This document shows, one piece after another, positions 6,573-12,722 of a stretch of 12,722 nt of DNA. Every line of letters starts with the position of its first letter. Positions within the stretch are counted from its first letter, which is position 1. The stretch spans positions 1 to 12,722 of the forward strand of contig UQFW01000042.1 of assembly GCA_900540405.1 (NCBI GenBank). Direction: 5' to 3'. This DNA is from Candidatus Avelusimicrobium faecicola. GTDB taxonomy: Bacteria; Elusimicrobiota; Elusimicrobia; Elusimicrobiales; Elusimicrobiaceae. The notes under the pieces are model-generated. The model made no database searches and had not been told where the DNA came from. It was given only the letters and a program-made list of their open reading frames with translations. Position numbers and translations under genes: made by a program.

Positions 6573-8279
6573 ATGGCAAACGCGAACAAAGCCTTAAAAG
6601 ATTTAATTGAAGAGGGGAAAGAAAGCGGGGTGCTTTCTTTGGAAGACTTGAACCGCTCTATGGCCGAGGCGGATTTAAGCGCCGAAGACAGCGACGACAT
6701 CCGCGATGCTTTAAGCGAAGAAGGCGTGCAAATTTTGGACCAAAAGAAATTCAAAGAGGTTTCTTCCGATAAAGAAGCCTTCAGCGAAGATTGGTCCTCC
6801 AGCCCGGATATATCCAACTCTATCCGCATGTACTTGTCCGAAATGGGCAAAGTGCCGCTCTTATCGCGCGACGAAGAAATTACCTTGGCCCGCAACATTC
6901 GCGAACGGGAAAAAGAACTGCGCAAGCTGGTGTTGGAATCCCCCATCACCATGCGGGAAATTTGCAACTGGGAAGAACTGGTGGACCAGGAAGAAATGAC
7001 CACCAAAGAGCTGATGCCCCGCGGTAAACGCACCTCGCGCGAACTGACCAACATGCGCAAAAAATTGAAAGATGCGGCCCAGTTTATCGGCAAGCGCGAA
7101 CAAGAAATTACCAAATTAATGAAAGAACTGCGCGACGACAACCTGACCGACAAAAAGCGCAATAAAAACATTGAAGCCTTGGAAGAAAAACAAAAAGAAG
7201 TGGTGAGCGTAATTACCAAATTAAACTTAAACCAAAACAAAATTAAACGCTTAACCAACAAAATTAAAAACTTGGCAGACCGCTTGAACGAAACCCGCAA
7301 CGACCTCCAACGCTTTGATGATTACTTCGGCCCGTATGCGCAAGTAAAAGATTTAGTCACCAAATACACGTCCGGCAAAATAACGGAAAAAGCCTTCAAA
7401 AAGGCCACCAAATTCAGCCTGGAAGAACTCCAGCGCGCCTTGGATAATATAGAAAACGTCCGCCGCCGCCACGACCAAATGGTGGAGATTTTGCCCATGA
7501 CGGAAAAAGAATTTTTATCTTTTAATGACCGCATTGTGTTTTTTGAAAATATGATTTTGCAAGACAAGCTGAAACTGATTAAAGCCAACTTGCGCTTGGT
7601 GGTATCTATTGCCAAAAAACACGTCAATTCCAATTTGGAACTTTCCGACCTCATCCAGGAAGGCGGGTTGGGGCTGATGAAAGCCGTTGAAAAATTTGAA
7701 TACAAACGCGGGTTTAAGTTTTCCACTTATGCTACTTGGTGGATACGCCAAAGCATTAATCGCGCCATTGCGGACCAGGCCAACACCATCCGCATTCCGG
7801 TACACATGAAAGAATTGGTTTCCAAATTAACCAAAGTGACCAATAAATTCCGCCAGGAACACGGCCGCGAACCGACCCTGGAAGATTATTCCAAATCCTT
7901 GCGGCTTTCGGTAGAAAAGGTAAAAAGCGTCCTCAAAATTATGCAGGACCCTATTTCCCTCTCTACGCCGATTGGGGAAGACGAAGACTCCAACCTGGAA
8001 GATTTTATTGAAGATAAGACCGGGCCGAACCCGACCACCTCGGCCGTGGACTTTTTGCGCAAACAGGAAGTGGCCGAAGTGCTGGCAACGCTTTCCGAAC
8101 GGGAAGCCAAAATTATCAGCCTGCGCTTTGGGATAGACTCCGGCTATCCGCGCACCCTGGAAGAAGTGGGCAAGATGTTCAATGTGACGCGCGAACGCGT
8201 GCGCCAGATTGAAGCCAAGGCCATCCGCAAACTGCGCCACCCCAGCCGGACCAAAATGTTAAAAGATTACCAAGAGTAA
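6573..8279 (+). CDS. rpoD: RNA polymerase primary sigma factor (sigma-70)
   Basis: The 568-residue primary sigma factor directs core RNA polymerase to housekeeping promoters. Region 1.1 covers about residues 8-60 and region 1.2 about 80-112 ([17 protein letters not shown]). A charged, partly coiled non-conserved region spans about 113-310. Region 2 (about 335-404) contains [10 protein letters not shown] and [11 protein letters not shown]. Region 3 covers about 410-490. Region 4 (about 500-560) has the helix-turn-helix [20 protein letters not shown], which reads the -35 box. The -10-reading residues corresponding to E. coli W433, W434 and Q437 are kept (W389, W390, Q393), but T440 is N396 and R448 is N404. 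H411 and E414 match the residues that contact an extended -10. A GAGG site (6557-6560) precedes the ATG by 12 bases. It is the last gene of the operon. Confidence 0.97.
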   Translation: MANANKALKDLIEEGKESGVLSLEDLNRSMAEADLSAEDSDDIRDALSEEGVQILDQKKFKEVSSDKEAFSEDWSSSPDISNSIRMYLSEMGKVPLLSRDEEITLARNIREREKELRKLVLESPITMREICNWEELVDQEEMTTKELMPRGKRTSRELTNMRKKLKDAAQFIGKREQEITKLMKELRDDNLTDKKRNKNIEALEEKQKEVVSVITKLNLNQNKIKRLTNKIKNLADRLNETRNDLQRFDDYFGPYAQVKDLVTKYTSGKITEKAFKKATKFSLEELQRALDNIENVRRRHDQMVEILPMTEKEFLSFNDRIVFFENMILQDKLKLIKANLRLVVSIAKKHVNSNLELSDLIQEGGLGLMKAVEKFEYKRGFKFSTYATWWIRQSINRAIADQANTIRIPVHMKELVSKLTKVTNKFRQEHGREPTLEDYSKSLRLSVEKVKSVLKIMQDPISLSTPIGEDEDSNLEDFIEDKTGPNPTTSAVDFLRKQEVAEVLATLSEREAKIISLRFGIDSGYPRTLEEVGKMFNVTRERVRQIEAKAIRKLRHPSRTKMLKDYQE

Positions 8280-8298
8280 TAAAACATTTTCATAACAC

Positions 8299-8331
8299 AA
8301 ACCCCCGCCATGTCACGAATGGCGGGGGTTT
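8299..8331. terminator. Bidirectional rho-independent terminator between rpoD and the convergent peptidase gene
   Basis: AAACCCCCGCCAT (8299-8311) and ATGGCGGGGGTTT (8319-8331) are perfect 13-base arms with a 7-base loop. A T run follows on the plus strand, and the mirror A/T composition allows use in the other direction. It begins 20 bases after the rpoD stop and lies 22 bases beyond the stop of the convergent gene at 8353. Confidence 0.95.
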
Positions 8332-8352
8332 TAATAGGTAAACCATTTTGTA

Positions 8353-9774
8353 TTAATAGGGTGCAAAATCTTTTGTCCCATTGTCTTCCGGCAAACTATC
8401 TGCTATATAGCGGTCATAAAAGACCAGCAACTTTTTTTCCACACGCTCCCGCAAAGCCTGCTCTTTTGCTTGTTGCGCTTTGCGTTGCAACAGGACCTCT
8501 TGTACAGTTTGCGGCTCTTTTTCCGCAGAGGCGGCATTCGTAAGTACTTGTTGTTTTTTGATAACAAATGCGCCGGTAGAGAAATCAAACTCAAAAAGAG
8601 CTTCGTGGCTTTTATACATTAACAATTTTTCATCTTTGGTGATAAATCCTCTCAACCAAATGCTTTTATTGTTAGGGGCAGAATGTGCCAAACTGACAAT
8701 ACGCATGTTTTTAGCCGGAGAATATTCTTCCAACAGGGCCACATTGGCCGAATCTTTTACAGCCACGCACCGTTTGCGCTCATATACATAAGAGCAATAC
8801 ATTTCTTCTCCGCGCGGGCTTGTGCCATAGAGCAAGCGGCCGGATTTATCTTTTTCCACCGCCGTAAAAACGGTTTGTATATCAAAGGTATAATCTTTGG
8901 CATCCGGGAAATACTGCGTATTCTGCAATTCTCCCGCTTTGTCAAACGTCCGCACCACCACATTGGGCAATTCTACCTCTACCGCGTATTTAGCGTTAGA
9001 CGTAGGCCGCCCCTGCACATACCGGTAATTGCGGTGGGCACAAAAACTGCGCCACCCCTGTTTGCCGCCCCGGGCATTCCCATATACACCTACATCCAAC
9101 AAATTAATAAGGCCGTCCGCTTCATCACACGAAAACGTAATGCCTCTTTTGGCATTGGACATTATTCCTTTACTGCTATCCGGCGTATGATACACCATAG
9201 AAGAATTAATGCGCCCGTAGCGGTACTGGTCCGAAAAGCCCAACGTATGGCCCAATTCGTGTGCCAACATATTTTCATTTCCGCCAGAGGCCCAATTTGC
9301 AAGCCCCTTTTTGGGGGCAAAATACAGTTTATATGGAACAGAAGTATTATCTACACACGCTAACGCCGCTGAAGAACGGCAGGCTTTTTCCATTTCTTGG
9401 GCGGGCAAAATAAAAAACAAAATATCCGGCGTATCACAATCTTTCCGCACCACAATTTGTGTCCGCAAGGCAGGCAGGATGTCTTCAAACTCCTTTTCTC
9501 TGCCGGATTCTTTTACTGTTTGCAGCGCAAAATTAAACCATGCCTGATAATTTTGACGCAACATTTCTAAATACTCCGCTTCGGTGTGAGTGTCTCCAGA
9601 GCGCAAATTATGCACCACCGCGCAAACCGGCTTCCCATCCACTATTTTGCGCAGCAACAGCGCGGGAGAGTTGGGATTATCCCTATTTTCCACCCCAGGC
9701 AAAAAGCCGAACGGGGCACTCCACCCCGCCGTAGTTATAAATAAAGAAAAAAACAAAACAAAAAGTATTTTCAT
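8353..9774 (-). CDS. Secreted zinc metallopeptidase with HExxHxxGxxD motif
   Basis: This 473-residue protein opens with a signal peptide (residues 1 to about 20, hydrophobic core 3-14). Its zinc site is HELGHTLGFSD (172-182): His172 and His176 as ligands, Glu173 as general base and Asp182 in the third-ligand position. This form is seen in M6 and M7 peptidases, whereas most metzincins use His. GIMSNA (203-208) may hold the Met-turn (Met205). Eight cysteines (51, 113, 132, 140, 216, 245, 327, 336) suggest disulfides and an oxidising site of action. A beta-rich region (about 265-410) and a charged helix (415-455) follow the catalytic part; their roles are unknown. The gene has its own promoter and a shared terminator, standing alone between rpoD and the mscS-like gene. 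By eye it looks more AT-rich than its neighbours, so acquisition by transfer is possible. Substrate unknown. Confidence 0.85.
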   Translation of the reverse strand: MKILFVLFFSLFITTAGWSAPFGFLPGVENRDNPNSPALLLRKIVDGKPVCAVVHNLRSGDTHTEAEYLEMLRQNYQAWFNFALQTVKESGREKEFEDILPALRTQIVVRKDCDTPDILFFILPAQEMEKACRSSAALACVDNTSVPYKLYFAPKKGLANWASGGNENMLAHELGHTLGFSDQYRYGRINSSMVYHTPDSSKGIMSNAKRGITFSCDEADGLINLLDVGVYGNARGGKQGWRSFCAHRNYRYVQGRPTSNAKYAVEVELPNVVVRTFDKAGELQNTQYFPDAKDYTFDIQTVFTAVEKDKSGRLLYGTSPRGEEMYCSYVYERKRCVAVKDSANVALLEEYSPAKNMRIVSLAHSAPNNKSIWLRGFITKDEKLLMYKSHEALFEFDFSTGAFVIKKQQVLTNAASAEKEPQTVQEVLLQRKAQQAKEQALRERVEKKLLVFYDRYIADSLPEDNGTKDFAPY

Positions 9775-9784
9775 ATATCTTTAC

Positions 9785-9812
9785 ATTATAATCTTTTTAC
9801 GCGCTTTTTCAA
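9785..9812 (-). promoter_or_regulatory. Strong sigma-70 promoter of the secreted peptidase gene
   Basis: On the minus strand, TTGAAA (9812-9807), 16 bases, then a perfect TATAAT (9790-9785). The predicted transcription start is near 9778, only about 4 bases before the ATG at 9774. No Shine-Dalgarno lies in between, so the mRNA should be nearly leaderless. Confidence 0.7.
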
Positions 9813-9852
9813 GCAGAATTTACTGCCGCCGCCCTAAAATAATTTTTCCCAT

Positions 9853-9882
9853 AAAAAAACCGGGCCCCGCCCGGAGCCCGGC
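9853..9882 (-). terminator. Rho-independent terminator of the mscS-like gene
   Basis: Read on the minus strand, GCCGGGC starts the stem and GCCCGG closes it (arms 9876-9881 and 9860-9865, 10-base loop). A run of seven Ts follows (plus-strand As at 9853-9859). It lies about 22 bases after the stop codon at 9904. The loop can also pair internally in alternative ways because it is GC-rich. Confidence 0.85.
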
Positions 9883-9903
9883 TTTTACCCTGTAAAACAA
9901 GAT

Positions 9904-10584
9904 TTATTTATTTTCCCGCTTGAATAAATCGCGCAAAAATTCTTCCACCAGGGGTTTACTGCCCAGCCCTACGCCAATGCCAAAAGCAAGGCCCAAACTG
10001 GCCAGCACAATCACCACCACGTTGTTGACCAACTGCGTGGCAAAGCCCAGGTTTTCCACCGCAATCAGCGCGCAGAAAAACACAATAAAAATATTTACCG
10101 CGCGGGAAATTAAAAACCCGCCTTTTAAGTTATTGGCGCGGGAGGCGTTATCAATAATGTTGCCCATTAATTTGCCAAACAACAACCCCGCAAACAAAAT
10201 AAGCACAGACACAAACAACGTGGGGATAAACTCCAAAAACCGGGTGAACAAATCCCGTATTACCGTCAGGTTTAAGAAGTCCGCCGCCAGCACAATGGCG
10301 TAAAAAATAACGGCCCACGCCAGTACAAACGCAATAATATAGGTGGGTGATTTACCCAGCCCAAAACGCACGCAAAGCTCGTTAATGCCTATTTTGGACG
10401 TTTTTTCATCAAACGCAATTTTGGTTAAAATCTTTTTTACCCAGGAGCTTACCAACCGGGATAAATACAACCCAATTACCAAAATAAACAGGGCCACAAT
10501 CGCCTCAAACAAAAATTTAAGCCCGCTTTGGCCCACCGTCAGCAGGTGTTCCGTCACCTTATTAGAAATTGCTTCAATATCCAT
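9904..10584 (-). CDS. MscS-like integral membrane protein (conserved TM helix family)
   Basis: This 226-residue inner-membrane protein has about five hydrophobic helices, at roughly 22-45, 80-103, 114-140, 158-178 and 185-208. The first and third, such as FIPTLFVSVLILFAGLLFGK, resemble the conserved TM helix repeat found in small mechanosensitive-channel relatives. The last is rich in Gly and Ala (ASLGLAFGIGVGLGSK) like the pore helix TM3 of MscS. The protein ends soon after that helix with a charged tail, so the beta domain and vestibule of true MscS channels are absent. A role in osmotic or membrane-tension response is plausible but unproven. The ATG at 10584 is preferred to an upstream TTG at 10614 because AGGAGG lies 7 bases before it. 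The gene is divergent from recG and ends at its own terminator. Confidence 0.85.
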   Translation of the reverse strand: MDIEAISNKVTEHLLTVGQSGLKFLFEAIVALFILVIGLYLSRLVSSWVKKILTKIAFDEKTSKIGINELCVRFGLGKSPTYIIAFVLAWAVIFYAIVLAADFLNLTVIRDLFTRFLEFIPTLFVSVLILFAGLLFGKLMGNIIDNASRANNLKGGFLISRAVNIFIVFFCALIAVENLGFATQLVNNVVVIVLASLGLAFGIGVGLGSKPLVEEFLRDLFKRENK

Positions 10585-10604
10585 ACATACGCCTCCTTTG
10601 TTAA

Positions 10605-10613
10605 ATTGTAGCA
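10605..10613 (-). promoter_or_regulatory. Extended -10 promoter of the mscS-like gene
   Basis: The minus strand reads TGCTACAAT (10613-10605), an extended -10 element (TGn plus TACAAT). Transcription would begin near 10598, leaving about 14 bases of leader that includes most of the AGGAGG site. No -35 match is visible at the usual distance, as is common for extended -10 promoters. Confidence 0.55.
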
Positions 10614-10646
10614 AAAAGCACTCCTATCCGCGCATATTAAGATAAT

Positions 10647-10655
10647 TGCTACAAT
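10647..10655 (+). promoter_or_regulatory. Extended -10 promoter of recG
   Basis: TGCTACAAT (10647-10655) is the exact mirror image of the divergent element at 10605-10613. The expected start of transcription, about 10662, falls directly at the recG ATG (10663). There is no Shine-Dalgarno, so this mRNA is probably leaderless. No convincing -35 box is present. Confidence 0.55.
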
Positions 10656-10662
10656 ATATATC

Positions 10663-12722
10663 ATGACATCCACCGGCACTTTACAACGCTTAAAAGGGCT
10701 CGGCCCGGCCAAGGCTAAACTGTTTGAAAAGCTGGGTATTTCCACGCTGACGGATTTACTGCATTACTATCCGCGCACTTACCAGGACCGCCGCCCGGAT
10801 GAAAAACCCAACGATTATAACTCCAACTCCTTAACCGTTTTTAAGGGGCGCGTTTTGCGCACGCAGGAAATCCCCGCGCGCAGTGTGCTTATTTTTAAGG
10901 CGTTTTTGGAAAACGAACAAGGCCGCCAAATAGAGTGTACCTGGTTCAAAAAACGCTCTTTCGGGCGCTTTCGCTTTGACCCGTTCGGCCCCATGAAAAA
11001 AGACTTCAAATTAAATGCGGAAGTGTGGGTTATCGGGCGGCAGGAAGACCGCAACAATTTTTTCGGCAATAAAATAACGGTGGAAGAATACTACCCGGCC
11101 GCGGACCCGTTAAGCGCCCTGCACGCCGGGCGGCTGACCCCTATTTACAGTTTAACCGAGGGCTTAACCAACAAACAGTTCCGCCTGTTTATGCACGAGG
11201 CCCTGCAAACCGAAGCGTTGCAAACGGAGCCGGAAATTCTCCCACCCGCCTTGCTGGCCAAACGCAAGTTATTGGGCAGTACGCAAGCCTTGCGCGGTAT
11301 TCACTTCCCGGCCGGATTGGCGGAGTTGGACGCCGCCAAAGCGCGCCTGGCGTATGAAGAATTTTTGCTGTTGGCTACCGCGTGGGGCATCAAACGCACG
11401 CAAACTAAAATTTTGGAAAAAGGCTATTCGTACGAAATCAAACGCACCTTGCTTACGCCGCTACGCCAAAATTTGGGGTTTCAGTTTACCAACAGCCAAA
11501 AGCATGTAATTAACGAGATTTTCCGCGATTTACAATCCCCCCGCCCCATGAACCGCCTTTTACAGGGGGATGTGGGCTCCGGCAAAACGGTGGTGGCGTT
11601 GTGCGCCATGCTGCTGGCGGCGGAAAACGGCTACCAGGCCGCGCTGATGGCTCCGACGGAAATTTTAGCGGAACAACATTTTATTACCTTTGAAAAAATG
11701 CTCAAAGCCCTAGGCGTAAAAACGGCCATTTTAACTTCCAGCACCAAGGCCGCCGCCAAACGCAAAATTTTGAAAGAGCTGCAAGACGGTACTATCCAAA
11801 TTATCGTGGGCACCCATTCTTTAATACAAGAAGACGTAAAATTTGCCAACCTGCGTTTAGCCGTTATTGACGAGCAACACCGCTTTGGGGTGCGCCAACG
11901 CGCCCAATTAAAAGAAAAAACCGCCAAGTTGGATTTGCTCACCATGACGGCCACCCCTATCCCCCGCACGTTGGCCCTGGCTTTTTACGGGGATTTGGAA
12001 GTTTCCACCTTAACGGAGCTTCCCCCCGGCCGCCAACCCATTCAAACGGAAGCCGCCACGGAAAAACTGGCTTTTATGCGCGTGACGGACGAAGTGGCAA
12101 AAGGGCGGCAGGCGTATATTGTCTACCCGCTGATTGAAGAAAGCGAAAAAATCTCCGCCAAGGCCGTCAGCGAGGAATTTGAAAAATTAAAAACGGTGTT
12201 TCCGCAATTCCGTTTGGCTATGCTCCACGGGCAAATGACCCAGGAAGAAAAAGAAGCCGTCATGGCGGATTTTGCCGCCCACAAGACGGATATTTTAATA
12301 GCCACCCCGGTTATTGAGGTAGGCATTGACGTAAAAAACGCCACGGTTATGGTGATAGAAAACGCGGAACGCTTTGGCCTGGCCAGCCTGCACCAGTTGC
12401 GCGGGCGCGTGGGGCGCGGGGAACACGCCAGCTACTGTATTTTAGTGGCCGAACACGCCGGCAGTATTGCCAAAGAGCGCGTGGATATTATCTGCCGCAC
12501 CTGTGACGGTTTTAAGATTGGGGAGCGCGATATGCAGTTGCGCGGCCCCGGGGAAATTTTGGGTACCCGCCAAAGCGGGGAGTTGGAATTTAAGGCGGGC
12601 GATTTTTTTAAGGACCGCGATATTTTAACTTGGGCCATAGAAGACCGCGACGAACTTTTAACGCAGGACCCGGCGCTTGTGCAACCCGCGCACCGGTTAT
12701 TCAAACAACGCCTGATACAACT
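10663..12722 (+). CDS. recG: ATP-dependent DNA helicase RecG (partial, last residues outside window)
   Basis: The frame is open from the ATG to the window edge: 686 codons plus two bases. That is nearly the full length, since E. coli RecG has 693 residues. RecG remodels stalled replication forks and branched recombination intermediates using ATP. The N-terminus has LKGLGPAKAKLFEKLGI (10-26) and YYPRTYQDRR, leading into the wedge (OB-fold) domain that splits fork DNA. The helicase core has the Walker A motif GDVGSGKT (302-309, Lys308), DEQH (403-406) followed by RFGVRQR, and TATPIPRT (429-436). Later come IEVGIDV, QLRGRVGRG and RGPGEILGTRQSG, the last typical of the RecG C-terminus. No frameshift is seen. 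The start follows a -10 box by 7 bases with no ribosome binding site. It is divergent from the mscS-like gene. Confidence 0.97.
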   Translation, partial: MTSTGTLQRLKGLGPAKAKLFEKLGISTLTDLLHYYPRTYQDRRPDEKPNDYNSNSLTVFKGRVLRTQEIPARSVLIFKAFLENEQGRQIECTWFKKRSFGRFRFDPFGPMKKDFKLNAEVWVIGRQEDRNNFFGNKITVEEYYPAADPLSALHAGRLTPIYSLTEGLTNKQFRLFMHEALQTEALQTEPEILPPALLAKRKLLGSTQALRGIHFPAGLAELDAAKARLAYEEFLLLATAWGIKRTQTKILEKGYSYEIKRTLLTPLRQNLGFQFTNSQKHVINEIFRDLQSPRPMNRLLQGDVGSGKTVVALCAMLLAAENGYQAALMAPTEILAEQHFITFEKMLKALGVKTAILTSSTKAAAKRKILKELQDGTIQIIVGTHSLIQEDVKFANLRLAVIDEQHRFGVRQRAQLKEKTAKLDLLTMTATPIPRTLALAFYGDLEVSTLTELPPGRQPIQTEAATEKLAFMRVTDEVAKGRQAYIVYPLIEESEKISAKAVSEEFEKLKTVFPQFRLAMLHGQMTQEEKEAVMADFAAHKTDILIATPVIEVGIDVKNATVMVIENAERFGLASLHQLRGRVGRGEHASYCILVAEHAGSIAKERVDIICRTCDGFKIGERDMQLRGPGEILGTRQSGELEFKAGDFFKDRDILTWAIEDRDELLTQDPALVQPAHRLFKQRLIQ

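Noticed and set aside
6542..7300. Open frame of 252 codons on the minus strand opposite rpoD
   Set aside because: It is the antisense of an unambiguous rpoD, is Ser/Leu-rich in the way reverse complements of Lys/Glu-rich genes are, and has no recognisable domain.
7827..8240. Open frame of 137 codons on the minus strand opposite rpoD regions 3-4
   Set aside because: It lies entirely over conserved sigma regions and is rich in Phe, Gly and His, as expected for antisense of that code.
8683..9363. Open frame of 226 codons on the plus strand opposite the peptidase gene
   Set aside because: The minus-strand frame has a signal peptide, a zinc motif and a strong promoter; the plus frame is Arg/Ile/His-rich without domain features.
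11631..11969. Minus-strand open frame opposite the RecG helicase core
   Set aside because: The plus strand encodes intact RecG motifs throughout; this is an antisense shadow.

Overview
The window reads as an ordinary chromosomal stretch from a bacterium with a Gram-negative style of secreted proteins and an anaerobic flavin-based energy metabolism. The ferredoxin-fused EtfA, the rpsU-dnaG-rpoD operon and the general codon style fit a gut-associated Elusimicrobiota-like lineage. That assignment is a tentative impression, because no taxonomic marker such as rRNA is present. Almost every base is coding or an identifiable control region, and no gene-free stretch exceeds 300 bases. I saw no tRNA, rRNA, CRISPR array, insertion sequence or phage attachment site.

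Left part (1-3144, minus strand): an operon runs leftwards as acyl-CoA dehydrogenase, etfB, etfA. The EtfA is cut by the window edge and carries an N-terminal two-cluster ferredoxin domain. The three genes together look like an acyl- or enoyl-CoA oxidoreductase with its electron-transferring, possibly bifurcating, flavoprotein.

Middle left (3145-4422, plus): a divergent control region with overlapping repeats leads to a secreted protein of unknown function, with a weak resemblance to an ADP-ribosyltransferase fold, and then to a small HIT-family nucleotide hydrolase.

Middle (4448-8331, plus): the classic macromolecular synthesis operon rpsU-dnaG-rpoD, with a strong hairpin between rpsU and dnaG and a bidirectional terminator after rpoD.

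Right part (8353-12722): a single-gene unit for a secreted zinc metallopeptidase with an HExxHxxGxxD motif (minus), then an MscS-like membrane protein (minus). Divergent from the latter is recG (plus), which runs off the right edge. The mscS-like gene and recG are driven by mirror-image extended -10 promoters.

A recurring theme is that four genes (3236, 4087, 9774, 10663) have a perfect or near-perfect -10 box only about 1-10 bases before their ATG and no Shine-Dalgarno sequence. They are probably transcribed as leaderless or nearly leaderless mRNAs. The acyl-CoA dehydrogenase, etfB, etfA, rpsU, rpoD and mscS-like genes instead have recognisable ribosome binding sites. The window shows no obvious new multi-gene defence or mobile system. 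The most unusual items are the leaderless pattern, the secreted unknown, the Asp-ligand zincin and the substitutions in the -10-reading helix of RpoD.
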